DNA from: Oreocharis arfaki
Lineage: Eukaryota > Chordata > Aves > Passeriformes > Paramythiidae
Reading direction: 5' to 3'
DNA length: 64,000 nt
Assembly (NCBI GenBank): GCA_013398015.1
Contig: VZRR01003262.1
Location: forward strand, 750,884 to 814,883
Positions 36,366 to 49,714 of the stretch are shown here, in pieces; the stretch's first letter is position 1, and each line of letters starts with the position of its first letter. Position numbers and translations under genes: made by a program. Below the pieces are notes generated by a model that searched no databases, was not told where the DNA came from, and saw only the letters and a list, made by a program, of their open reading frames with translations.

Positions 36366-37300
36366 TGTAGTCCCTCTCCTATGAGGAAAGGTTGGGAGAA
36401 CCGGGATTGTTCAGCCTGGCAAAGAGAAGGCTTTGTGGTTGAGATTACCTACCCTTTCTCACAGTGTGTAAATACCAAGGACTCGTGGTTATTATCAACA
36501 ATTCTTGTCTGTTATTACTACCAATGCTTGGCTGGCTCCACTGCCATTGGTGTTTGAGACATACAATTACCTGCTTACCTCCTGGGAATCGAGAGCTGAA
36601 AGGGCTCTCACCTTGGACCGCTGTTTATAGGGTTGCAAGAGAGTGGGCTTTAGTCATAGTGATTTTCCAACCTGGCCGCAATTCGAGTCTGTAACTTTCT
36701 TTGGAGGTTCAGTAACAAAAATATTCTGCTTGGGTTGTTTTTCAGGCAAGAAAGATAAGTTTCCAAGCCTGTTTGTTAAAAACCAGGAGCTCATTAGACA
36801 CCTGTTAGTTCCTGGGAACAGACAGTGTTTCTGATAAGCTTGGGAGGGGCTTAGTCTAAGTGCAGTTCATCAAGGCTGAGGTCTGATGAGCGTTTCTTAC
36901 ATCCTAGTGCAGCCTGGTGCACCACAACAATCCACCCTGCAACTAAAATTAACTTATTTGGGCCTCTGCAAGGGTGACTGAATTGCAGCCTTCCAGTACC
37001 TGGAAGGAGCCTGCAAGAAAGATGGAGAGGGACTTTTTACAAGGGCACATAGTGACAGGACAGGGGGGATAGCTTCACACTGAAAGAGGGTGGGTTTAGA
37101 TTCAATATTAGGAAGAAATTCTTTACTGTGAGGGTGGTGAGACACTGGAACAGGCTGCCCAGAGAAGTTGTGGATGCTCTATCTCTGGGAGTGTTCAAGG
37201 CCAGTTTGGATGGGGCTCTAAGCAACCTGGTCTAGTGAAAGGTGTCCCTGCCCATGGCAGAGGGGTTGGAACAAGACCCCTTCCAACCCAAGCAATAGTC
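36366..37300 (+). mobile_element. CR1 LINE 3' fragment split by an insertion
   Basis: The left part (about 36366-36450, CTCCTATGAGGAAAGGTTGG and TTGTTCAGCCTGGCAAAGAG) and the right part (about 36955-37300, GCCTTCCAGTACCTGGAAGG through GACACTGGAACAGGCTGCCC and CCCATGGCAGAGGGGTTGGA) are contiguous pieces of the CR1 3' region. About 500 bp of unrelated sequence separates them. It is dead and 5'-truncated. Confidence 0.85.
36451..36954. mobile_element. Unclassified insertion inside the CR1 copy
   Basis: This sequence is absent from CR1 and bounded by diverged copies of a short CR1 stretch (GGTTGAGATT left, GGTGACTGAATT right) that may be an old target duplication. It contains a GAGAGCTGAAAGGGCTCTC hairpin at about 36590. 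TGTGTAAATACC near the left edge and CCCTGCA near the right edge are compatible with an LTR, but this is not established. Confidence 0.4.
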
Positions 37301-40300
37301 TTGAGATAAGCTATTTGGCACAACATTTTGTGACAATTCCTGCTTACATATATATATGTATATAACCAGTATTTTTCACAGGAAAATTGTGAAAGCTTGT
37401 GACAGATTTTTTGTCTGTGCAGATGATAATGATGACTTTTCAAACATCACTAATATCTAGAAGTTTAGTATTTAGAACTATAAATTTCTATTTCATGATG
37501 ACCAAGTTTTCTTGTACTTCTGCCTAAATATTCAACATATGCAAACTATAGGTAATATACGGATCACTGAATGATTTCCACTTACTGTATTGGAGCACAG
37601 TGATTATTTATTATAAGACAGTAACCAAAAGTCCAACTTGACAGAAATTTTTATGAAGCTTGATCAAATTTTGAAAACTCTGTCAACTAAAAATAAAGAA
37701 AACAAAAAGGAAAATCAATAATTTAGTTTTGATGTAATCAAAAGGATATACTTCACTTTGTCACTTTGAAATGTTAGATTAGCCTGCCTTCAAAGCGCAA
37801 GGGCTCTACCTGATTTTGACTGTATCAATACATTATTACTTTGTAAACGAAAGACTAGAATCCACACGGGCAGTATGGACAACTTATGATATGTTTAAAC
37901 AATTCCTTGCACAATTTGTAAACAAATGACAGGATGTACCTTGCAAAATGAACTTGTTTGCAGCAAATAGGATGCAAACCGAATTCTATGGAAAGCTGTG
38001 CTTGAAGTAGAGTTTAAAAGTTTTCATTTTTTTTCCCCAAAAACCTGGCCTTTTTAATTAAGTTTCAAGTTAGAAATGAAGCAAATGGAGAGTTTTACTT
38101 ATACTTCTTCTGAGTATAAGAACTAAAATGATGGTAATATACTAATATCACTCAAAAAACCTCTGAGGGCACAATTAATTTCTGTGTGACACGGAAGAGT
38201 AAAACTGAAACATATTACCTTGTACTATGCATACTATGAAGATCTTACCTAAAGGAACATTTTACATTTAGCTGCACCTGGGAACCCACAGCAGCAAAGC
38301 CCACTGGAATTGCCAAAGAGCCTAGGAATCTGCAAGATCTTTCAAATCTGTATTAATTTTGTGTGCTTGGGCAGTTGCTTCAGGGATGAGATTAGCTGTG
38401 TGTTCAGCTCCAGATCTCCAGACAATGAGATACATCTGTCTAAGAAATACTGGGGATAATGAGTTTGGGAATAAATGTGAAGATGTAGGTAATGGGTTTG
38501 CAATATCTTCTATGATGTTTAGTGAAAACCTTTCTGGTAAAGCTGACAAGCTTTAGTAAGTATGAAAAGTGACATCATTTGCTACTTAACAAGGTTATAA
38601 AACAACCAGTTGCTCTTAAACATACATACAAGGACTTGTTTTAATGCAGTTAAAGCAGTGTTATACAAAAGACCACTGCTTTATTTTCCACTTTCATGTA
38701 GAGTTGACTAAACCTTTTGTAGCAAAGAGAGAAAAGTGAAGGCTATAAGGTTATTTTCAAAGTTGTATGCTGTCCAAATCAGATGATCCTGAAATGAGCA
38801 TCTTTTTCTGTTCAGGTCTTTCTGTGTATCCCAGACTGCAAACTCTGAATGTACGCTCTGATATTTAGTAAACCATGGAAAAGCACAGAAGTCCCTCCTG
38901 AAAGGGCTCTTCTCTATATCTGCATCAGCAGTGACTGGCAGCATTGGGTCCCGTGTCTTGTCACCCAGCTCTACCTTCTCAAGGGTGTCATGGGGCAATA
39001 AACCAGGAGAGGGCCCTGCTTGCCAAACATCCACTGTTTCATTCCCAACTAGTGTAAAATCACACAAGATCATTGCTGAGAGCATTACAGTTTTCATTGG
39101 TAAACAAACCCTTTATTTTTTTCATGGGCAAATTTTAAAAGCAAGAGTAGGTTAATCATTAAATCCTTAAATCTTCTGCTAGACAAGGCCAGATGCTATA
39201 AACCATAAAAGCTAAGAGTAGTGAATAACACAGACTTTTCTATAGAACTCATCATTACAAGATAAATTCTTCTTTTGACATCCTTGATTCTAAGTGTTCA
39301 GATAAAGATTCAGAAAATTAACAGGAAAGTAGTGCTCCATTTGCTCAACATAGAACAGCAGCAGCTTTTCACTTTGAGAAGCTCTACCAGTCTCTTGTTA
39401 ACAACTATCAAATGGAATTAATCTTTTGCCTTAACCCTTTGTTCAGTCACTGTCCATCCCTAGGACTCATTTGGACATTGATAACACCGCCTCTGCATTG
39501 ACCATCCTGCTGTCTGCACTCCTCTGTTTCTTTCACATCTTCAAATTTCCTCTCTTACACTAAATTGACTGAAGATCTGCAACATTTCCTGCGCTGCAGT
39601 TTTGAACATCCTTGGAAAACTGATTACAGGTTTCCTCATTTGGAAGTTGCCATCAAAGACATTCCTCGGAGGGAAAAATGGAAAGAAAAAGAAAGAAGAA
39701 GAAAAATACTAAGAAAAATAAATTTTAAAAAGATGCTATTGATAGTATGGCTGAGACCAACATCCACATTTTTAAGGAAACATTTTATGGACAGAATAGA
39801 TTTAGTGCCACATTCCCGCACTTCTTTTCCTTGGTTGCTTCCTGAACTCTTTTGACATCATCTGTGCATACAGCACACCCTTCTCAAAGCTTGCAAGGGC
39901 ATCACAGCACACAACTACAAGCACATTCTCACAGGTAACTTGATGATTCTCTTTTTATTAACAAAACAAGTAACTTCCTCCTCCACCCCTCTGGGAAAGG
40001 GCCAAAGCATTCATGGGCAGGTGTGTGGGCTGGGACACCCCAGCTCTACCGGCAAGTAGAGCAATTTTTCTGCTGGCACATGAGGAACTGTAGGTTCAGC
40101 ACTGAAATCTTAGGCATTACTGTTATTCTTCCTGCAGCTTCCTATCAGTCATTCTTTATAGTAATTTCTGTCTCCCTAGGCTGACCTTTTACCTTTGCAG
40201 TTGTAGAACTCTTCCAGGTGCTGCTGAAGCCGAGCTGCAGCAGATCAGGGTTTTGAAATTCCACAGTCAAATGTAAGCAGACATCTCAGCTACCATACTT

Positions 40301-43090
40301 GGCAGCTAGACAAAGAAATAAAAATTATAAATTATATTTAGTTACTAGGTTTTTTTGCTTAAGACTGCCTTAAATATAAGGGTCTTTACTTCCAGGAGTA
40401 TTATTACATCTTTCCATGGGACTGAATCAGCTCTAAGCTTCAGGGATAAGTGAAACTCAAATTTTGAGCCAAATGCTACTGAAGTGTGACTTTTTTTCCT
40501 AACCTGGAATATGTAGAAATTCAGCCAAATGGGTAAGGCTCTAAAATGTAATCCATAAAGAGTTTCTATTTGGCTTTCTAATGTATGTAAGAGCAATTTG
40601 TAAGACAAAAGAAGGAGAGCCCATTGTCCCACAATCCCTGCTTTTAGCAGCTGTAACCTCCCTACATGTGGACAGGGAGGGAGAAGGGAGAGTTTTTGCG
40701 TTTTATTGATTTGGCAAAAGGGATCACCAAGATCTGGCATGGCTAACCCTGGGACACGAAGAAAACCATTTATTATTATAAAAATGCTGGTCAATAAGTG
40801 CTTTGACAAGAATAAATCTGGAAAGCACAAGTTCAACATGTGAGTAAAACCCCCAAAGAGTTTTGGATCAGCTTTGAAATAACTCAGCTAGTCCCAAATT
40901 GGAATTGTTTTGACTGGTGCTCCTGTCTCAGCAGCTTAAAGCTTTCAGGACAGTTTAAAAAACCTGCCAGAGCAGTAAATAAATGATCAATAAATCAAAA
41001 GGTCCCCAGGATGTACCTTCAGTAGCAGGGGTTGGGAAGAGGAGCTGCGGGGGAGAGAGATGCTCAGCACTGAAAAGCATGAATTCAGAGAAGGATTTCA
41101 GGGATTTGTGGCCTTGTTGCTGCCTGCTGGCCCTGGGGTGCCTTGGGCTGGCTGAGCACACAGGCATGGGTGTGGAGATTGAGGCTGGGGACAGATTTTT
41201 CCATGGAAAGCAAATAGCTAGTAATTCTTCTGAATTATATTCATGACATAATTGGCAATTTCAGCTACTTCTTACTTCATTCAGGGCAACTCCCTAGTGC
41301 ATCATGTTTTCTCAAAGGATAGTTTCTATCAGTCTTAACTACATTGTAAATTAATAGGTAAGATATATTTCTGGTGACCAGAGAGGCAGTGTTTTCCAAT
41401 TAATTAACATAATGAGATTCACATATAAAATCTGGGTCTGAAAATTAATATTTTCATTTCAAGCTCCCTCAGAGAACTACGATTGGGATGTTTTTAGTCT
41501 GCATACCACGTAACTGAACAGATCATAAGTTCCTAGAGGCAAAGGCTGCCAAAATACACAGTATCTGTAATAACTGGAAAGTATACTGATGGGGGCAGTG
41601 CTGGAGGCAGCACCGCGTTCTTCCTGAAGGGAATAATCATGTTTATAAGTAGAAATCTTCTGTTCTTTTTCCATATGAACTGTACAATATAGCCAATCAA
41701 AAGTCAGAGTAGCTGCTGGACATTCTAGAGGATAATGTGAGTGTGTCTAAGTAAACCATCCTTTGAGCAGAGTTGTTGAGAATTTAGCAGTCAAGTGTCA
41801 GGCTTTTTTTGAGATTTTTTTACATTCTCAGTAATGTCTGATCTGTTTACAGTTCATAAGCTTGTCGAAGCTTTCCTTTTTAAGAAGAGAAAATCATCCA
41901 ACAGAAGATCCTAAATAAGTTAAAGGACACATCAGTAATTTAGATTATCATGGAGCAAGGATGTTGTACCGGTCCTCAAGTCAAGCATAACAGAACTTGT
42001 TGTGTCAGCAAGAAGATATCTCAGCATCTTAAAAGATGCAGCTGCAGCACAGGGTCCCAAGGACCACAGTGTTATCCTGCAGTGCCACCAGGAGGAAAAC
42101 AACAAAATGCCTCTGTAAAACAAACAGCAAGACATCAACAGGTTTTTAGAAGGAATATTGAAATAACAACTTCCAAAACTCAGCTCAGCAGCAGAAGCTG
42201 CTTCAATTACCTCTTAATTCATCTCACAGCTTATATTTTCTGCTGGCCACTGTAGCTGCTCCTTGGTCTCTGTCAAATTCGTAAGTTGTCTGACAACTGG
42301 CTTAACCTGAACCTTGTGTAAACAGGATGTTCCACGAACCAGATTCTGAGCACTGCAGGGTGAAGGTATTTACACCAAGCAGGAACACAGCTATGAAAAG
42401 GGCCTGTATGTACTAACCATGGCAGGAAAGCCAAAGAGCAACATTCCCCGTCCTCACACTGTGAACCCCCTTGCAGAACCCCACTTCATCGATAACGGTT
42501 GCAATACTGCTGAGTCTAGCAAATCAAGAAAAAAATCTAACAATCAACCAATAAATAAATAAAAAATGAAGGGCTCCAGTGCCCATGAGCTGGTGTCCAA
42601 GGCAGTGCAGGAGGTGTGAGACAGGAGTAAAGATTTCAGTCTTTTCTTTTGGATTGTGCCTCAATACACCCAGCATGACCCCTCCTGGATACAACCTGGG
42701 GCACAGGCTGAACCTGCCCCTCCAGTCAGCTCAAACTCGCAATGTCCCAACACTTGTTCTCTGCAAAGCTTTCTGATCTTACAGCCCTCAGAACAAGGCT
42801 TCATTTGGTACATTTCACTAAACTCGGTTTTTAAAATTTTTTTTTCCTTTATAACTGGTATATTTTGCACAGGGAAATATTTTTACTTTTATTTATCTTA
42901 GACCTTTTTCTGTAGCATCCTGTTCCGTAATGGGAGCCCCCTCCAGCCCTGCCTATTCATCACACAGCTACAATGAGAGAGAGCAGCGTTAATACCAGAT
43001 CTAGAAGTTATTTATGATATTTATAAAATTCATTCAAACAGTCGCATCAGGATCATTCTCACCCTCAGGTGTATGTTGACTTTTCACACT
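37300..43090. other. Intergenic, no recognisable gene
   Basis: Searched by eye on both strands for the COL28A1 second vWA domain and Kunitz domain, and not found. The longest open frame (164 codons, minus, 40345-40839) reads like non-coding sequence. An AT-repeat patch lies near 37350. Confidence 0.5.
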
Positions 43091-43099
43091 GGTGACATG

Positions 43100-43440
43100 C
43101 TAGTAGCACTCCTTGGTCTCCAGCTTCCTCATGAGGGGAAAAGAAGGGGCAGAAACTGATCTCTGTGGTGACCAGTGACAGGACCTGAGGGAATGGCCTG
43201 AAGTTGTGCCAGGGAGGTTTAGGTTGGATATTAGGAAAAGGTTCTTCACCCAGAGGGTGGCTGGGCACTGGAACAGGCTCCCCAGGGAAGTGGTCACAGC
43301 ACCAAGCCTGACAGAGTTCAAGAAGTGTTCAGACAATGCTCTCAGGCACATGGTAAGACTCTTGGGGCTGGTTCTGTGCAGGACCAGGAGCTGGACTTTG
43401 ATCCTTGTGGATCCCTGCCAACTAGGATATTCTATGAATC
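43100..43440 (+). mobile_element. CR1 LINE 3' fragment
   Basis: The CR1 3' region is readable: GGTTTAGGTTGGATATTAGG, GGCACTGGAACAGGCTCCCC, TTCAAGAAGTGTTCAGACAA and the end AGGATATTCTATGAATC. It belongs to a different CR1 subgroup from the copy at 37 kb and resembles the tail of the copy at 14.9 kb. Confidence 0.88.
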
Positions 43441-46400
43441 CATGGTCTCCACCTCCTCTCAGGCAGTCTATTTGCTAGCTGGTTACCATAAGGTAGCAAG
43501 CATTTGTTTGGACATTCCCTCCTGTGGGTCTCAATGTACAGTGTTTGGATACTGGCTGTGTTTCTTTAACTGTGCTTTCTTTAACCAGCTTGCTTCCTGC
43601 TGTAATACTGAGCAGATATATTTGTGAAACAGCAGTGAAATGCTAAATACCAGGATAATGCTGAACTGAACATCAAGGGAAAGTGTTTCCTACATTGATC
43701 CATTTGTTTCCTGTTCTTTGTATAATTTCCTGTGCTTTTTAAGAATTACAACAAGTGATTCTTCAGCACTGGGCTTAAGCTATGCACAGGTGCTACAGGC
43801 AGCACGGCCCCACTTTATTACTTCCAAGTAGGAAAAAACATTTTGGATCCTGCCCTCACATTGCCTATAATCGCTCTTTATGTCATTTTTAACAGCAGAT
43901 ACCTGCTGGCTTGCAGACATTAGAAGCTTTTGTAACAGCAAAAGGAACTGTTCCCATACCAGGGTTAACCTTCTAGCTCTGCCTGCCAAGGAAATGCAAG
44001 CTCATTATTCAGCAAGCAATAGGCACGGTGATTGTACAGGGACAGGGAGAGAAGGGGACCTTTGGACCCACAAACCCCAGTGTTAACCAGGCATTAACCA
44101 GGACACAACACTGGAAAGAGGGCAAACCCATAGTTAGTCACGCAGTCTAGCAGAACAATTCTTTTCCCACATGGTGGAAATGGCACAGACACAAAAGATA
44201 GTTTAACCACCTGTCTATAAAACGGCACTATAAAGAAACGTTTTGTGTAATGCTCCTCAGAATGATAAGCAGAACTTTCACAATACCACTGTTCCTCTGG
44301 AAGGAAAGGGTGAACATGAAGAGTCATAAAGGGGAGATGAGTACAATCCAGCACTGCTGATGGTCAGGCAGGGGCTTTCTGGGCTGCGGAAGGGAGCTGA
44401 ATGCAAAGCAGCAGCAGGGACCAGCAAGACATGGAGGAGCTGAAGGTAAAACATGCAGGGGCAAAACATGTGCAAAGCTGACAGTTTCAGGATTGCAGGA
44501 TAATTCAGATAGGAAAAGACCACAGAAACCATCCAGTCCATTCAGGATTCCCTCTCAAAGGAGAGTCATCTACAAGGTCAGATTGCATTATTCAAGTTTC
44601 TATACTCCTGCATACAGGCCAATATCCTAGGAAAGTGAGTCTCATCCTCAAACCTGACCCTCTTAAAGAGTCCAAAGCTCCCGAGGGCAGTCAGGGAGAG
44701 AGGTCAAGCAGGTATTAAATACAGAATGTGCTGACTGGCAGCAGGAAGTAAGAAGCACTGCAGCTGTATGCAGAAAACCCACTGTGAAGGTGTTCCCTTG
44801 ATGAGGTGCTCCTGCTGAAACATTTTGGAGTTCAGCCATCTAGGCACATTACAAAAGTGTAAAATCAAAAGGGATTGTCCTTTCTTCAGTCATGTTAGAA
44901 TCTCCACTACTGACTGATAACTAGCATGAGACATGCACATTCCTCGTAGCAGTGTTTTCTTATGCTCATCTAAGAGACGATACTCCTACATACACAATTA
45001 TATATTTAGAAGTCAAAGGACTAGGTGGTCCAGCTGAACATGTGTAATTAACCTTTGTTTAACTGCAAAAGCCATAGGAAACCTGCTAAAGTTTTTGGTT
45101 CATTTATATGCTGCAACAGCTTTCTCAGTCTCTCCTGGGCCCAGACATTAAGCCCACAAATATGTTTGGCTAATAGGACACAGCAAATTTTTTCCAACCA
45201 TACTTTCATATTTTTTTTCATACTGTTAAACATTTGTAATAGTTTCCTCCTTTTGCCCTGATGTCAGCAATAAAATTCCTAGATGCTGCATGTAAGAGAA
45301 ACTCATGCTCCCTCCATTTCTTTGAGGCTCACAAAGAGAGCTCAGGATGGCAGCTCACCATCATTACCTATGGATCTTTTAGAAAGCTTTTGCTTTTATA
45401 ATATATGTGAAACCTACCACTCTGACTCACAAAAAAAAGCAAACAAAAAATAATTCAGCAACACTGAAACTGTTTGCTGCAGGACTGACCGGTGTGGCAA
45501 AGACCAGATGAAACCAGAGAGCCACCACATGTCTGTACAGCTCTGGTTCTCAGTTGGTATTGCTGACACTCCTTGAACCGAGGTGCCAGCCAATGCATGG
45601 ACTGGCACAACTGGGAATTTTCTGCAATTACAATAAGTTTATATGAAATAACCCAGGCTCTGTGAATCTAACTTATTCTCCTGGAGAAAATACTAGTAGT
45701 TGTAAAATTACTAATGAGACTCCACTGCTACTTTTGTATATTTTTAAAGCAAGAAGATAGAGCTGATGCATGAGACTTCTCCCACTGGGAACAGTACAAA
45801 TTTGTGAATATTCAGACCTACATTTGATAAAACAACTTCTATGTTTGATAAGACAATTTCTGCTTACTCAAAAAGAAGACATGTCCAGTGCCTTTTGGGA
45901 AGTATTTCCTTGAATGAGTCTGAACAAATATATGAAATGCAGCTTTGGAAACTGGCAAAGACAAAGTGCATAGAACCCAAGCTGGCTGACAGGGAAATAG
46001 TTTAAAAGCAGGATGCTGTTGATTAGACTGACAAATTATGTTCTAATCTGGGTAAACAGACACCGCCCATTCTCTCAAAAAAAACCTGAGTAACATTGAA
46101 CAGGAATAGGAACAAAAGCTTCATTGTCCCCAGGGAAGCACTGCCAGCTTCTGAACAGCAGAGTTTGTTTTTCTAAATGGTGTTTGAAAATCTGGTTTAG
46201 ACATGATTACCCTACCTATCCTTGAAACACTAACCATATTTCAGCTATGATTTCAACAGAGCCTACAGTGGAATACGTGAAACCTGCTGTTTTCAATGGT
46301 AAATGTTCAAATGTTGGTGAAACACTCCTGTGATGGGAAAAAATTTCAGATCCTCACGTGGGATTTTCATTTGATTTAGGATTAATCCCTGCAGAGTGGT

Positions 46401-49400
46401 CATCTGGATTGCAAATCTAGGAAGGATATAGGCTACACTTTACAGCCACATCCTCCACTTGAGAAACAGTCAGAGAACAGACATTTAACAGAACTCCCAC
46501 ATTTAGAGTGACTAGATTGAATAAAACACTCATTTAAAAAATTAATTAGAGAAATATCTATTTGTTTTGATTCCTGCCAAGTACTCACTTGGCCTTAAGT
46601 CAACACTTGTGTTAAATCTTATGCTCTCCACCTCCAGGGGCAGGAAGTAGGAAGACAGCCCTTAATAGCACAACATTTGGGTGTTTCCCAGTTAAGAACT
46701 CATGTGGGACAGTGAAAGAAAAAACCCGACAAAAATTGTAGTCCAGGGTTTTAAAGCTGTGGAGTACTAATGCACATTAATTCCTAAGTCTTTTTTATCA
46801 GTTCTCAGACAGGGGAGGAAGAGTCAAAACCTTGACTCTCTGAGACCATGCAGGATCCAGATCTGTTTGGGAACACTGAAAGCACAGGGTGGAACTGGGA
46901 AGTAGCAGCACCAGAAGGCTGATTTGGTTCTTTAAGTGACTGAAGCTATTGAGAAAGCTTTTTTCCTTGCAGTCAGTTAGAATTTTATCCTAGGAGGGGA
47001 TAAGAATGAGAAGGTGGCAAGGAGTTGCTGGAAGCCAAGTTAGAAATTCAAAGAAGCAAACCAGCCTTTTTGACTTCAAGATGCCAAAGTGGTGGGTTCA
47101 CAGACATCACAGGGTGGTTTTGTACAGCTGAAGAACAGTACTGCAAACTTACATACCTGCTCAAGTGAAACAGAGTTTAAATGAAAGGAAATAAGCAAAC
47201 TGCTCACATTAACTTCCTGTTTAATAAACATTCCTGTAAAACTCCAATCTCTATTCAGATACAAATTTGAAACTCTATTGCCATGTCGTCATCTTTGCAA
47301 AAGACTGTTCACCTCTGTGCAAAAGTGAAAAATAAGATAGTGACTTCAGCAACACTCAGGAGACAGTTGAAAAGCTCATGTTCCTTTTCAGATAAGATTG
47401 CTACAAATAATTTCCTCTTCTCCAAGGAAAAGATTTTTCATGCTTCTTTAGCACAACTGGCTGCTGGAGTCTTGAGCCAGTCCACCTATCCACCCTACCA
47501 AACTGAGAAGTATTTTAGCACTAAATGATAAATCCTGGTTCCAATTCTTGCTCTGGAAGTGATTTGCTTTAGGCTGACTTGAAAACCTGTTGTAAGCCAG
47601 TAAGTTTACTGCAGACAGGTCTGTCTGTGGGATCATACATGGTCGTCAGCTCCAGCTGGTACCATGTACTCCTCAAACAGCACTTTGTAGATCATGTGGT
47701 GGAACTATTGACAGAAAAAGGAAACTAAATAGAAGGGAAAAAGATGGGAAGGTTTAAAAGACAAACCACACCTCCAAAGAAAGGAGCACCTTAGCTATGA
47801 CAAAAGGATTGACACTTTCTTATCCCCACAGGTGTGTAACACAGAACGGGATGATGCTTTGGTCAGTACAGTGCAGGCTCCAGCACTCAATGCTTCAGCC
47901 TCCTTAAATAAAACAAAAGAAGAGCATTTCTGGGAGAGGAAGGAAAAAGGGGACTGTGCTTGTCTTGTAGTTTTGCAACAAAGGAGGAATGTTATACACA
48001 ACAGAACAGAGGGCTGAAGAAGTCTGAAGAGTTAAGAGAGTGTGTGGGTCACAGCTACTGGAAACACGGGGTACAAATTCCAGTGTTAACAAACACATAC
48101 ACAGAATTAGCCTCCTTGCAATGTTCCTTTTACTAACCAGTGACAAGAGCACCTTTACAGCTTATTTTTATTGGCATTTTAAGAAGTCTTGCAGGACTAT
48201 ATATTCGAAAGCCGAAAAAATGAAGATCTCAGGCTACATTTCTGAATTCAATAACCACTTTTCCTTTAAAAATGCCAAGTATCAACCTAACCTAGAAGTG
48301 AGATCCCACGATCCATCTGTTTTCCCAAGTCTGTGTTAAATTTCTTTACATGTGGAACAATGAAAATGTTCACTGCAGAGCTCTGATTTTCTCACTTACT
48401 CCTTATAGTGTCAGAAAAAGGTCCTCGCCACTGAATTTCAGGAATTCATGGAAGGGGCTTAATTGAGGTGAAACATTATCAGAAAGGAAGAAAGGCTGCT
48501 AAACATTGAGGAACAAGAGCTGGAGTGAGCAGTACACAGGCTTATCTTCCCTGCAGCTTAGAACAAACGTAGCAGTTCCTGGGTGTAAAATGTTTACAGA
48601 CTTTTTAGTTGGCACTAGCGCACAGGGAAGAGCTCTAGGAAAATTCCCTTGAGCCAGTGAAGCTTTCTGTGAGCTGGCTACAAGAGCTTACCGTCATTTA
48701 TGGACATTTCACTGTGCCTACAACTTCTGGTAATCAAGTGGGTGAGTCTGTTATATATTAACATAAAAAAAAAACTGGAAAAGCAAGTGAAGCAAACGCA
48801 CACTTACGAAAGTTTTTCTCCAGAGTAGCAGCTGTAGCTTTTGCTTTGCTCCAGCACTCGCATTGCCCTGCAACGTGCTGGATGCAGTCTGATCCTGACA
48901 GTTTGAAAGTTACAGCAGCACCACATAAAAGCATAACCTGGGCCTGAAACTTGAGAGGAGCTTTTATGGTCTGTTCAATTGGCTCTTGTTCCCTTAAATA
49001 TGCCAGTTTTTGAGCTCAGTTAAACTGGTTGTCACCCGTTTCCTGCACTTTGAAATGAAACAGTTAATTAATCCAGGTTAATGGTATTAGCAGAGTCTAT
49101 TACAGTACTTAAGGTAATGACACACAGCTGTACTGAGCTTGTGCCAACACCTTGTCCAACAACCAGCGTTCCAGATGTAAAGACACCTCCCAGCTGCCTA
49201 AGTGCCAGCATTTTTACCGCTGAATGCTGTTCTGCACAAACATCTAGGTTAGAAAGCACAACTTTTAAATCTTAACAGGAGGGTTTTTTTCAGAAATAAG
49301 AGGTTCACTGAAAGAATAAATCCTTTTTTTAAAAAAAAAGGTGGTTAATTTTGAACAGTCTTGCTTTACTTTTGAGGTATCGGTTGTAGTCGGTTCACTC

Positions 49401-49714
49401 AGGAATCTAACAATACAGAGACACTGAAGAATCAGGACAATGCAGAAACAACTGCCTGCTCATGTGAATCTGAATCTGGTACTAGCACTTACTCATTTTA
49501 CACTTTAAAAATCTACTATCTTGGTTTTCTGGGTAGCTTGCTATTTGTTAATAGCATAAATATAGAATCACAGAATCACAGCAAGTGAGAGCTTTTTGAA
49601 TTTCCTGTATCCACCCAAAAGAAAAAGTACGAACATTTTTATTAGACTAAACTGTGCTGCTATGCAACACCACTAGCATGCAGGTGGGGTAAATGAAGAC
49701 AGACATGAACTGTG
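43441..49714. other. Intergenic, no recognisable gene
   Basis: A short CR1-like scrap (minus strand, AGAATCACAGAATCACAG) lies at 49565-49620, and a weaker one near 44500-44540. No exon with splice sites and recognisable homology was found. Confidence 0.5.

Noticed and set aside
40345..40839. 164-codon minus-strand open frame, the longest unexplained one
   Set aside because: The translation has no recognisable domain, no splice or start context, and no neighbouring exons. It overlaps ordinary intergenic DNA and is likely chance.
41950..42255. Cys-rich 101-codon open frame with CSCSTGSQGPQCYP
   Set aside because: It looked matrix-like, but there is no repeated Gly-X-Y, no splice sites and no recognisable cysteine framework.
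44376..44420. GCGRELNA-like translation resembling the end of a Kunitz domain
   Set aside because: No cysteine spacing or flanking Kunitz residues were found. Chance match.
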